Shown piece after piece: positions 8,225-16,127 of a stretch of DNA of 64,000 nt. Source of the stretch: Bradyrhizobium manausense (GTDB taxonomy: Bacteria; Pseudomonadota; Alphaproteobacteria; Rhizobiales; Xanthobacteraceae). The DNA lies in contig NZ_JAFCLG010000001.1 of NCBI RefSeq assembly GCF_018129685.1, forward strand, positions 62,001 through 126,000, given 5' to 3'. Every line of letters starts with the position of its first letter. The stretch's first letter is position 1. A program made the translations under genes and the position numbers. The notes below the pieces were generated by a model. That model had not been told where the DNA came from. It saw only the letters and a list, made by a program, of their open reading frames with translations, and did no database searches.

Positions 8225-9358
8225 TTAATGATTGGCAAACGCGTCGCGGTAGCCGGCGAGCACGCCGTCGACCATCGCCTGCTGGGAGAATTGCGCCGAG
8301 ATGCGCTCGCGCAAGGCGGATGCGCGCTGCGCGGTTCCCTGCGGGTTGTCGAGCGCGGCCGCGATCGCCTTAGCCATGGCTTCCGCGTTGCTGGCCGCGA
8401 ACAGCGCCGGGCTCTCGCTGCCGAAAATCTCGGGAATTCCGCCGACGCGTGCCGCAATCATGGGGATGCCGGCGGCGCCGGCCTCGATCACGACATACGG
8501 CATGGAATCGCCGCGCGAAGGGACGACCAGCAGTCGTCCCTTGGAGAAGCCGTAGCGCGCCTTGACGTGGCCGATGAAGCGGATCGCGTGCGTCAGGCCC
8601 AGCCGCTCGACCTGCGCCTTCAGCGTGGCTGTCTCCTCACCATCGCCACCGAGCGTCAGCGTGACCTTCCTGCCGCTTTCATGCAGCCGGGCCACCGCAT
8701 CGACCAGAAGATCTGCGCCCTTGATGTGCCTGAACTCGCCGACATAGGCGAGGTCGGTAGCGTCATCCGCAATGACGACCGGTTCGAACTCCTCGGGCGT
8801 CACACCATTGAAGACGCAATGCACGACGCCCCTGGGGGTGCCGACGATGCGCTGGTAGGTGTCGCGCGCAAAGGCGCTCTCGAACAGGAACAGATCGGTC
8901 GAGCCCATCAGCGTGCGTTCGAGACGGGCGTAAAATTCGCCCTTTAATGTGTGCAGCGGATAATGCAGCGAGCCGCCATGCGGGGTGTAGATGCGGATGG
9001 TGTCGTCGGAGCGCCGCCGCATGCGGACGAAGGCGCCGGCCTTGGCGCCGTGGCCGTGCATGACGTCGGGCTTGAGCTGGCCGATCAGGCGCCGCATCCG
9101 CAGCCACACCAGAAAATCGTCCGGCGAGGGTTCACGGCGGATCGCGAGCCGATGAACGCCGAGCTTCAGGCGCGGTGCGAGCTCCGCCAGCGCCTTTTCT
9201 GCGCGTTCGCCGCCGGTGAGGCTGTCGGCGAGAATGCCGACATGATGGCCGCGATCGACCTGACCATTGGCTAGGTCGAGAATGTGGCGGAAGATTCCGC
9301 CGACCGGCGCGCGCACCGCATGCAGGATTCGAAGCGGCTGGTCAGGAGAGGGGGGCAT
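8225..9358 (-). CDS. Glycosyltransferase family 4
   Basis: This is a two-domain GT-B enzyme of about 377 residues. The N-terminal half has a typical acceptor-side fold start (LRILHAVRAPVGGIFRHI) and HGHGAKAGAFVR. The C-terminal GT4 domain shows YVGEFRHIKGADLLVDA, LGGDGEE, and PSRGDSMPYVVIEAGAAGIP, which carries the nucleotide-sugar binding E-x7-E region. It probably adds a sugar to the lipid-linked repeat unit at the cytoplasmic face. ATG 9358 is preferred; a TTG at 9394 would add 12 residues without a clear ribosome site. It lies 117 bases upstream of the initiating transferase on the same strand, consistent with one transcript. Confidence 0.87.
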   Translation of the reverse strand: MPPSPDQPLRILHAVRAPVGGIFRHILDLANGQVDRGHHVGILADSLTGGERAEKALAELAPRLKLGVHRLAIRREPSPDDFLVWLRMRRLIGQLKPDVMHGHGAKAGAFVRMRRRSDDTIRIYTPHGGSLHYPLHTLKGEFYARLERTLMGSTDLFLFESAFARDTYQRIVGTPRGVVHCVFNGVTPEEFEPVVIADDATDLAYVGEFRHIKGADLLVDAVARLHESGRKVTLTLGGDGEETATLKAQVERLGLTHAIRFIGHVKARYGFSKGRLLVVPSRGDSMPYVVIEAGAAGIPMIAARVGGIPEIFGSESPALFAASNAEAMAKAIAAALDNPQGTAQRASALRERISAQFSQQAMVDGVLAGYRDAFANH

Positions 9359-9397
9359 GATCAAAACCAGCGCTCGACGGCGGATGCCGAACAATGT

Positions 9398-9413
9398 TCT
9401 CGAAATATCGAGA
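9398..9413. promoter_or_regulatory. Perfect palindrome in the divergent promoter region of the polysaccharide locus
   Basis: TCTCGA-AATA-TCGAGA lies in the roughly 200-bp region between the divergently transcribed GT4 gene and the Wzc-like gene, in an AT-richer patch. The position and symmetry suit a regulator binding site, but no regulator is encoded nearby. Confidence 0.3.
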
Positions 9414-9558
9414 TGGATTAAGGGGCCTCGTGGTTAACAAAAGGTGACGAGTGGTATGTCCGGGCGCAGCGGTCTGCGGTTAACCCAGCAGCAACCATAA
9501 TGAAGTGTAATCGCGGCCATTGAAGTCGGTGAGTGGCGTTGCCCTGTGGGAGTGTTCG

Positions 9559-11778
9559 ATGCGTTTAGCGTTCTGGCGTGCCGGCAAGGACAAAGCCATC
9601 GTCGAGCGGGTTGTCTCGAAGGTCAAGCCCGAGGCCAATCCCAGAGTTGAAGCCAGGCCCGCGCCCACTGCCACGAAGCAGTCGTCAACCGAATCCGGTG
9701 ACATCGATCTGCATGCGCTCGGCGGCGCGCTTGCGCGCAAGCGCAGCTGGATCGTCGTGCCGACAGTGCTGGCTCTCGTCGCGTCCGTCGCCGTCGTCAA
9801 TCTCATCACCCCGCGCTACAAATCCGAATCGCGCATCCTGATCGACGGTCGCGAGAACGTGTTTCTGCGGCCGAGCAGCGACCGCAGCACCGAGGAGCGG
9901 CAGGCGCTCGACCCCGAAGCCGTCACCAGCCAGGTTCAGCTCGTGCTGTCGCGCGACCTCGCGCGTGAGATCATCAAGAAAAACAAGCTCGCGGAGCGTC
10001 CCGAGTTCGATCCGGTGCTGCAGGGTGTCTCGCCGCTGAAGTCGCTCGCGGCGCTGATCGGCATCGGCCGTGATCCATTCTCGATGACGCCGGAAGAACG
10101 CGTTCTCGACGCCTATTACGATCGCCTCCAGGCCTATGCGGTCGACAAGTCGCGCGTGATCGTGGTCGAATTCCAGTCGCAGGATCCCGAGCTCGCGGTG
10201 CGCATCGCCAATTCGATTGCCGACGGCTATCTCGTGCTCCAGCAGAATGCGCGTCAGGACCAGGCACGCAACGCCAGTCAGTGGCTGTCGGGCGAGATCG
10301 AGAATCTGCGCAAGAAGGTCTCGGAGGCCGAAGCCAAGGTCGAAGACTTCCGTTCGAAGTCGTCGCTTTTCGTCGGCACCAACAACACCACGCTGTCGAA
10401 CCAGCAGATGGGTGAGGTCAACACCCAGCTCAACAACGCACGCTCGCTCAAGGCGGATGCGGAATCCAAGGCACGGCTGATCAAGGAGATGCTTCAGAGC
10501 GGCAAGCCGATCGAGGCATCCGAGGTCGTCAACTCCGAGCTGATGCGGCGCTTGTCGGAGCAGCGGGTGACGCTGCGCGCCCAGCTCGCCGAACAGTCGT
10601 CCACGCTGCTCGGCAACCATCCGCGGATCAAGGAATTGAAGGCGCAGCTCGGCGATCTCGACAACCAGATTCGCGACGAGGCCGCCAAGATCTCGCGCTC
10701 GCTCGAAAACGACGCGCGGATCGCCGGCGGCCGGGTCGACGGCCTGACCACGAGCCTCGAGCAGCTGAAGAAGCAGGCGACGTCGACCAATGGCCAGGAC
10801 GTGCAGCTTCGTGCACTGGAGCGGGAGGCCAAGGCGCAGCGCGACCTGCTGGAGACCTATCTCGGGAAGTACCGCGAAGCCAGCACGCGCGAGAGCATCG
10901 ATTCTGCGCCGGCGGAAGGCCGCATCATCTCGCGCGCCATCGTCTCGAACACGCCGGCCTATCCGAAGAAGCTGCCGATTGTGCTGATCGCGACGCTGGC
11001 GACGCTGCTGCTGTCCTCCGGTCTCGTCGTCACCGGCGAGCTGCTGCGCCAGACCGCGCCGCGGACCGTCGCCGCGCTCGCGCCCGCGGTGGCTCGCCGC
11101 GAGCCTGCGGTTGACCAGACGGACATGGATCCGGCGCCGCTCCAGCCGGACATGACGGCCGATGCCGATGTCAGCGAGCTTGCCGAGATCGGGCGGCTGG
11201 CCGAGAGCCTGAGGGCTGCGGGGGCGAAGGCGAAAAAGATCACCGTCCTCGGCACCGCCTCGGGCGAGGCCATCACGCTTTCAACGCTGACGCTGGCCCG
11301 GCATTTGGCGCGCGACGCACGCGTCGTTGTGATCGATCTGGCCGCATCCTCGCCGACCATTGCTGCTGTCTCTGTTGACGCCTCGGCGCCCGGCCTTGCC
11401 GAATTGATGCAAGGGCAGGCCTCGTTCGCGCAGGTCATTACCCGTGACAAGCTCTCGCGGCTGCATCTGGTCATGGCCGGCCGTCCCGGCTTCGACCACA
11501 GCCTGCTACAGTCGCCGCGGGTGACGCTCGCGGTCGACGCCCTGTTGCGCGCTTACGACTACGTGTTGCTCGACGCCGGCACCGCTTCCGACCTGCCGGC
11601 CGACCTGCTGACGACGAATGCCCGCGCCGTCGTGGTTCCCGATGTCTCGATGGACACCGATGCGCGCACGCTGATGTGCGAGCAGCTCAAAGCCGTCGGC
11701 TTCAGCGACGTGACGATGCTGAGCCGGCCGGTGCAGCCGTCGGATGCGGGCGAGACGCCGCAGGTCGCGGCGGCGTAG
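9559..11778 (+). CDS. Wzz/GumC-type polysaccharide co-polymerase with degenerate BY-kinase domain
   Basis: The 739-residue protein has an N-terminal cytoplasmic stretch, helix 1 (about 60-80), a Wzz domain (RYKSESRILIDGREN), a long periplasmic coiled coil (about 230-450, including the GNVR-like part), a second helix near 475-500 after AYPKKLP, and a C-terminal P-loop-like domain (about 555-720). Such proteins control chain length and export of exopolysaccharide. In the C-terminal domain the Walker A is GTASGEAITLSTL (from residue 565) with no Lys, Walker B is YVLLDAGTA, and no Tyr cluster follows, so kinase activity looks lost. ATG 9559 has GGGAG nine bases upstream; an in-frame TTG at 9520 is less likely. 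Confidence 0.87.
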   Translation: MRLAFWRAGKDKAIVERVVSKVKPEANPRVEARPAPTATKQSSTESGDIDLHALGGALARKRSWIVVPTVLALVASVAVVNLITPRYKSESRILIDGRENVFLRPSSDRSTEERQALDPEAVTSQVQLVLSRDLAREIIKKNKLAERPEFDPVLQGVSPLKSLAALIGIGRDPFSMTPEERVLDAYYDRLQAYAVDKSRVIVVEFQSQDPELAVRIANSIADGYLVLQQNARQDQARNASQWLSGEIENLRKKVSEAEAKVEDFRSKSSLFVGTNNTTLSNQQMGEVNTQLNNARSLKADAESKARLIKEMLQSGKPIEASEVVNSELMRRLSEQRVTLRAQLAEQSSTLLGNHPRIKELKAQLGDLDNQIRDEAAKISRSLENDARIAGGRVDGLTTSLEQLKKQATSTNGQDVQLRALEREAKAQRDLLETYLGKYREASTRESIDSAPAEGRIISRAIVSNTPAYPKKLPIVLIATLATLLLSSGLVVTGELLRQTAPRTVAALAPAVARREPAVDQTDMDPAPLQPDMTADADVSELAEIGRLAESLRAAGAKAKKITVLGTASGEAITLSTLTLARHLARDARVVVIDLAASSPTIAAVSVDASAPGLAELMQGQASFAQVITRDKLSRLHLVMAGRPGFDHSLLQSPRVTLAVDALLRAYDYVLLDAGTASDLPADLLTTNARAVVVPDVSMDTDARTLMCEQLKAVGFSDVTMLSRPVQPSDAGETPQVAAA

Positions 11779-11799
11779 GGAAGGAGAGCGCTGCGGCGC

Positions 11800-12981
11800 T
11801 TAACCGAACGCCCGGCGCAGCCGTTGCGCCAGGTCGAACAGCATCTGGTTCTGCTTCACCAGGCGCTTGCCGCGGTTCAGAGAGGACATCGCCATCGCCG
11901 CGAGCCTGCCGCGTGAGGTCAGGGGCACGAAGCTGTCGAAGATGTCCTCGTCGGCCTTGCAGAACATCCGCTTATATTCGTCCGAGCCGATGCCGAGGTC
12001 GAGTGCGTGGTAGCCGCGCTCGCCGTAGCGGTCGATGATGTAGCGCATCAGGATCAGGCCCGGGCTATAGCGGGCGTGCTCCGACAGCGTATAGGTGTTG
12101 AACATCATCGAGAAGCGCTGACCGTCGGCGACGCCGGCGAAGATCGCGATCACCTCGTCGTCGCATTCAAGCGCATGGATGTCGATGACACGGCCTTCGC
12201 CGCGCGGAGCAAGGCAGGCGCTGCGGATGAATTGCTCGACGCCGGGTTCGGCAAAGACGTTCGGCAGCCTCTGCTCGGCCATCCTTGCCGGCTTGACGCG
12301 GAAGAACCAGTCGAGCAGTCGCGTAACGTCCGCCTCCGTTGTGGCAACGTGATAGCGGTATCCGGAGAGCGCCTGGAGCTTCTTCTCCTTGCTCTTCAGC
12401 CGGCGGCGGAACGAATTGCTGATCCGGGATGCCGGTGGGCCGCCTGGCTCCATCACCAACAGCGGGCAGCCGTTGATCGGGCTCTGCTGCGGCAAGAGGG
12501 CGAATGGATTCCGCTGACCGTGCCAGCGCTTGGGCTGCTGGGTCAGAGCGAGGACGTCCACCTGATCGCGCAGCGGTGCAAACAGCGCATCGAGATCGGC
12601 GGCGACGATCTGTGCCGCGAACTCGGTATTCCACAAGCCCATGTTGAACGTGGTGTGCTTGCCGCCCATGAAGCAAGCCGTGCGCACGCCGTGGCCTTGG
12701 CGCAGTGCGAACGGAAGCAGCGCGAGGGGCTTGTGCTCGGTGTCACGGGCGATCACGACGAAGGGGCGGGCGCCTTCGTGGCGTCCGACCAGAAGCTGCC
12801 ACGGGCTCAAAAGATCGAACCGCTGATAGGGCGTGGAGAGATGACCGGGCTCTTCGAAACCGCGCCAGATTGCCTCGGCCTTGCCGAGATCGGTGACGAT
12901 GTCGACATGCGCGATACGACTCGCTTTCGACCGCGCTGGCGATTCTGCCGTCCGGCTTTGCATCGCCGCAGCCATGGTCAT
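11800..12981 (-). CDS. CelD/BcsL-type GNAT acetyltransferase
   Basis: The 393-residue soluble protein matches the Acetyltransf_6 (CelD-like) family, whose members modify polysaccharides or act in cellulose and exopolysaccharide synthesis. Visible features are FEEPGHLSTPYQRFDLLSPW near the start, the basic SFRRRLKSKEKKL segment before the second GNAT half, and SPGLILMRYIIDRYGERGYH with LDLGIGSDEYKRMF near the end. ATG 12981 is chosen because upstream sequence on this strand is antisense to the deacetylase-like gene. It is divergent from that gene and convergent with the Wzc-like gene; all belong to the polysaccharide locus. Acetylation of the polymer is inferred. Confidence 0.82.
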   Translation of the reverse strand: MTMAAAMQSRTAESPARSKASRIAHVDIVTDLGKAEAIWRGFEEPGHLSTPYQRFDLLSPWQLLVGRHEGARPFVVIARDTEHKPLALLPFALRQGHGVRTACFMGGKHTTFNMGLWNTEFAAQIVAADLDALFAPLRDQVDVLALTQQPKRWHGQRNPFALLPQQSPINGCPLLVMEPGGPPASRISNSFRRRLKSKEKKLQALSGYRYHVATTEADVTRLLDWFFRVKPARMAEQRLPNVFAEPGVEQFIRSACLAPRGEGRVIDIHALECDDEVIAIFAGVADGQRFSMMFNTYTLSEHARYSPGLILMRYIIDRYGERGYHALDLGIGSDEYKRMFCKADEDIFDSFVPLTSRGRLAAMAMSSLNRGKRLVKQNQMLFDLAQRLRRAFG

Positions 12982-13104
12982 TCGCGAAAACCTGTCGAGA
13001 AACTGAAAATGCGCAGTTCGGCCTGTGGCCGACCTTTGCAAATAAATGTCAACAAAGGGTAATGACAGGGGCCGAGGGTACCGGCTGCCGGCGAACGCGA
13101 AGGT

Positions 13105-14154
13105 GTGACATTGGCATCCGACGACAGATGGCTGGAGCGGTTGCGGCTCGAATTGGCATGGTTCAGCGGCCAGCCTTTGCTGCGCAGCCGCGGCGCGGGC
13201 GCGATCCTGCGCTTCGAGCATGTGCGGCCGCGGCGGAGCGGTGCATTCCAGCCGCTGCGGCAAAGCGAGATCACACCGCAATTTCTCGATCGTGCCATCC
13301 GCGCGCTGAAGCGCTGGAACTATGACTTTCTCGGCATGGACGAAGTCTGCCGGCGTGCAGTGACGCTGCCCGAGAAGCGACGCTTCGTCGCGCTGACCTT
13401 CGACGGCGCGCCGAAAGACTTCATCAGCTTTGCCTATCCGGTGCTGGCGCGTCATGCCGTCCCGTTCACGCTCTACGTTCCCACCGCGTTTCCCGACGGC
13501 GTCGGCCAAGCGTGGTGGCTCGGGCTCGAGCAGGTGATCGCGCGCGAGAGCCGGATCAGCCTGATGATGGGCGACAAGGAACAGCGCTTCACTGTGACCG
13601 GTCTCGCCGAGAAGCAGGCGTTGTTTTCGCATCTCGAGGGCTGGCTGCGTTCGCTCTCGCCGGCGGATCTGTCGGTTGCGATCGCCGATCTCTGTACACG
13701 CTATCGCATCGATCTTGCCGCCCTCTCGCGCGAGGCATCGATGGACTGGGAGGATCTGGCAAGGCTCGCTGCAGATCCACGGGTTACGATCGGCAGCGCG
13801 ACCGTGAACTATCCCGTTCTCGCCAACATGAAGGATCCGGCCGCGCTGCGCGAGATGACGATGGGCAAGGCCGTCGCGGAAGCGTCGTTCCGCCGCGATA
13901 TCAGGCATCTGGCATTTCCGTTCGGCGATCGCGCTTCGTTTCGACGCAACCATGTGGTGATGGCGGAGGAGGCCGGCTTCGTCAGTGCCGTCTCCACTAT
14001 CCCGGGGATCGTGGATGCGGAAGGGCGCACCAATCTGCACGCATTGCCGCGGATTCCGTGGGACGGCAGGGTGCGCTCGCTGCGCATGCTGCGGGTGTTG
14101 GCATCGGGAGTTGCCTTTGCGCCGGTGAAACCGACGGGCAGCGCGGCGAGCTAG
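13105..14154 (+). CDS. NodB-fold polysaccharide deacetylase homologue lacking metal ligands
   Basis: The 349-residue protein aligns with rhizobial polysaccharide deacetylases through RFVALTF, PFTLYVPTAFPDG, QAWWLGLE, HLAFPFGD and LPRIPWDG. In active enzymes motif 1 is TFDDG and motif 2 is HT..H. Here motif 1 is TFDGAPKD (Asp100 kept, second Asp replaced by Gly101), and motif 2 is GSATVNYPVL (Ala232 and Tyr236 where both His belong). The whole Asp-His-His metal site is therefore missing, although the frame is intact. It is more likely a binding or scaffold protein, or uses different chemistry. It starts at GTG 13105 after GAAGG and is divergent from the CelD-like gene. Confidence 0.83.
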   Translation: MTLASDDRWLERLRLELAWFSGQPLLRSRGAGAILRFEHVRPRRSGAFQPLRQSEITPQFLDRAIRALKRWNYDFLGMDEVCRRAVTLPEKRRFVALTFDGAPKDFISFAYPVLARHAVPFTLYVPTAFPDGVGQAWWLGLEQVIARESRISLMMGDKEQRFTVTGLAEKQALFSHLEGWLRSLSPADLSVAIADLCTRYRIDLAALSREASMDWEDLARLAADPRVTIGSATVNYPVLANMKDPAALREMTMGKAVAEASFRRDIRHLAFPFGDRASFRRNHVVMAEEAGFVSAVSTIPGIVDAEGRTNLHALPRIPWDGRVRSLRMLRVLASGVAFAPVKPTGSAAS

Positions 14155-14157
14155 AGG

Positions 14158-14379
14158 CTAAGAACCGGATTTGGCGCGATCTGGCCGCTGCATCCAGCTC
14201 ACGATTGGCATTGCCGGCAGCACCCAGCCCATTCCAACCACCACGTAATAGATCGCCTGCCGCCATCCGGACTCGGCGATCCATGGCATCTGCGCCGCCG
14301 CCATGCCGAGCAGTGCCCAGACGGTGGCCAGCACCAGGAGCAGGATGGCGCCGAGGAACTTGCGGGTGCGGATCGTCAT
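14158..14379 (-). CDS. DUF2842 small membrane protein
   Basis: This 73-residue protein has two hydrophobic helices ([19 protein letters not shown] and [16 protein letters not shown]) and ends with [13 protein letters not shown]. It matches the alphaproteobacterial DUF2842 family, which is often found near heme A or cytochrome oxidase assembly genes, as here beside ctaA (divergent). ATG 14379 starts the conserved [11 protein letters not shown]-terminus; the frame could extend to 14439 but that part is not family-like. Its role is unknown. Confidence 0.82.
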   Translation of the reverse strand: MTIRTRKFLGAILLLVLATVWALLGMAAAQMPWIAESGWRQAIYYVVVGMGWVLPAMPIVSWMQRPDRAKSGS

Positions 14380-14481
14380 GGCGGGACTTGCGGCTTTCGC
14401 GTAACTTGCGCTGTCGGAGCGGGGGACTATAAGGGGCACGCAGTCCGGTTCAAGCCTTCAAGTCCTGGTTTTGCCTCTGAA

Positions 14482-15564
14482 ATGACGACGATTTCCGCTC
14501 CGACCAACCCGCATCGCGCCGTGCGCTGGTGGCTGATCTCTGTGGCCGGCCTGATCGCACTGATGGTGCTGGTCGGCGGTGCGACGCGGCTGACCGAATC
14601 CGGTCTCTCGATCGTTGAGTGGAAGCCGGTCACCGGCAGCCTGCCGCCACTGTCGGAGGCGCAATGGTCGGATGCCTTCGAGGCCTACAAGAAGATCCCG
14701 CAATATCGCGAGCTCAATGCCGGCATGAGCCTGTCCGAGTTCAAGCAGATCTTCTGGTGGGAATGGAGCCATCGGCTGCTCGGCCGCTTCATTGGCGTTG
14801 CCTATCTGCTGCCGTTCCTGTTCTTCCTGTGGCGCGGCGGCCTGTCCGGCGAATTGAAGCGGCGACTGTGGCTGCTGTTCGCGCTCGGCGGCCTTCAGGG
14901 GGCGGTTGGCTGGTGGATGGTGGCTTCCGGTCTTTCCGAGCGGGTCGAGGTGTCGCAATATCGCCTGGCGACGCATCTGGTGCTGGCGCTGCTGATCTTC
15001 GCCGGCATCGTCTGGACGGTACGGCGGCTCGCCGAGCGGCCGCAGATTGCCGTGCCGGTGCGATTGCGGCTCGCCAGCGCCGTGCTGGTGGCCGTGACCT
15101 TCATTCAGATCTATTTCGGTGCGCTGGTCGCGGGCTTGCGCGCCGGACGCGCCTACAACACCTGGCCGCAGATCGACGGCGCGTTCATTCCGTCGGCAGA
15201 GCGTCTCTGGTTCGAGACGCCGTGGTGGCGCAACATGTTCGACAATGTGCTGACAGTGCAGTTCGAGCATCGCATGACGGCTTACCTGTTGTTCACGCTG
15301 GCGTTGCTGCATGCGTTCGATGCGTTGCGCTCGGGCGCCGGCTCAGCCGCGCGCGGTGCGCTCTGGCTGCTCGCGGCCGTGAGCCTGCAGGCGGTGCTCG
15401 GCATTCTGACGCTGCTGAACCAGGTGCCGATCGATCTTGCACTGTCGCACCAGGCGGTTGCGATCGCTGTATTGACGCTGGCGGTCATGCAGGCGGAACG
15501 GCTGGCATCGCGGCAATCGGTTGAGGCGCCATTGCCAGCGGTTGCGGTCGGTCAGGTCGGCTGA
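14482..15564 (+). CDS. ctaA: Heme A synthase
   Basis: This encodes a 360-residue COX15/CtaA protein with eight predicted membrane helices in two similar four-helix halves. Each half carries His residues for heme: EWSHRLLGR and [10 protein letters not shown] in the first, [11 protein letters not shown] and [10 protein letters not shown] in the second. The family signature [19 protein letters not shown] is near the N-terminus. The enzyme oxidises heme O to heme A for aa3-type cytochrome oxidase in the inner membrane. It stands alone, divergent from DUF2842 and convergent with a small secreted protein. Its stop codon sits in a 19-bp tandem hairpin repeat. Confidence 0.95.
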   Translation: MTTISAPTNPHRAVRWWLISVAGLIALMVLVGGATRLTESGLSIVEWKPVTGSLPPLSEAQWSDAFEAYKKIPQYRELNAGMSLSEFKQIFWWEWSHRLLGRFIGVAYLLPFLFFLWRGGLSGELKRRLWLLFALGGLQGAVGWWMVASGLSERVEVSQYRLATHLVLALLIFAGIVWTVRRLAERPQIAVPVRLRLASAVLVAVTFIQIYFGALVAGLRAGRAYNTWPQIDGAFIPSAERLWFETPWWRNMFDNVLTVQFEHRMTAYLLFTLALLHAFDALRSGAGSAARGALWLLAAVSLQAVLGILTLLNQVPIDLALSHQAVAIAVLTLAVMQAERLASRQSVEAPLPAVAVGQVG

Positions 15565-15605
15565 TCACTATCAGCCCGGCTGATCACTATCAGCCCGGCT
15601 GATCA
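15558..15605. repeat. 19-bp tandem repeat forming hairpins at the ctaA stop codon
   Basis: The unit CGGCTGATCACTATCAGCC occurs at 15558-15576 and 15577-15595, with a ten-base third copy at 15596-15605. Each full unit contains the inverted repeat GGCTGAT-CACT-ATCAGCC, so two consecutive hairpins can form between the convergent ctaA and secreted-protein genes. The ctaA TGA is in the first copy, and the downstream gene's stop lies in the third. A bidirectional terminator function is plausible, though there is no U-tract. Confidence 0.93.
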
Positions 15606-15938
15606 GCAATAGCCGTAGATGCCGCACGCGTAGGGCAGGCGCCAGAAATAATCGACCTGCTTCCCGCCGTAATAAGAGCCTTGATAGTCGTAATCCCAGG
15701 GACGACCGTAATAGCCTGGCAGCGTGTGCGAGCCCGGCAACAGCGGCGTGCCCGGCAGATTGCTGACGTAGCTGCCGACGCCATCGGCCGGCGAGATCAG
15801 CGCGTCCGGATCGGTCTCGACATAGACCTTTGGCGGAGCTGTAGCCCGTCGCTTCGGATGGGCCGGCAGATCGGCGGCAAAAGCGGCCGAAACCGTCAGC
15901 GTTGCCGCAAGGGCAGATACCATCCAGCGCAGCATCAT
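15603..15938 (-). CDS. Small secreted hypothetical protein
   Basis: The 111-residue protein begins with a clear signal peptide (MMLRWMVSALAATLTVSAAFA, cleavage near Ala-Asp at 22-23). The mature part is rich in Pro, Gly and Tyr, for example LPGYYGRPWDYDYQGSYYGG, and ends CGIYGYC with two Cys. Proteins of this style are frequent in Bradyrhizobium and are presumed periplasmic or surface-associated. No domain is recognised. It is convergent with ctaA. Confidence 0.72.
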   Translation of the reverse strand: MMLRWMVSALAATLTVSAAFAADLPAHPKRRATAPPKVYVETDPDALISPADGVGSYVSNLPGTPLLPGSHTLPGYYGRPWDYDYQGSYYGGKQVDYFWRLPYACGIYGYC

Positions 15939-16022
15939 CGGCTCCGAATCAAATGTGATCCCGAGACGATGTATGGGCTACTTATGGTTAATGACTGTTA
16001 ACCGGCGGTCGCCAAAGCGACT

Positions 16023-16080
16023 GTCATTCCGGGGGGTGCGAACCACCGAACCCGGAATCTTGAGGTTCCCAGGTGCGCAA
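16023..16080. repeat. Dispersed Bradyrhizobium-type intergenic palindrome
   Basis: ATTCCGGG at 16026-16033 is mirrored by CCCGGAAT at 16051-16058, followed by a diverged continuation (CTTGAGGTTCCCAGGTG). The pattern resembles widely dispersed rhizobial intergenic elements (family knowledge). It fills part of the 189-bp gap between the secreted protein gene and metY. Confidence 0.5.
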
Positions 16081-16127
16081 GTGGGCACCATAGTTCGCGC
16101 TATGCGCGCCCTGAACGACAGTGACGA

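Noticed and set aside
12982..14040. Minus-strand extension of the CelD-like frame to 746 residues
   Set aside because: It is antisense to the NodB-like gene, shows the Arg/His-rich composition of shadow frames, and has no family features; the real start is 12981.
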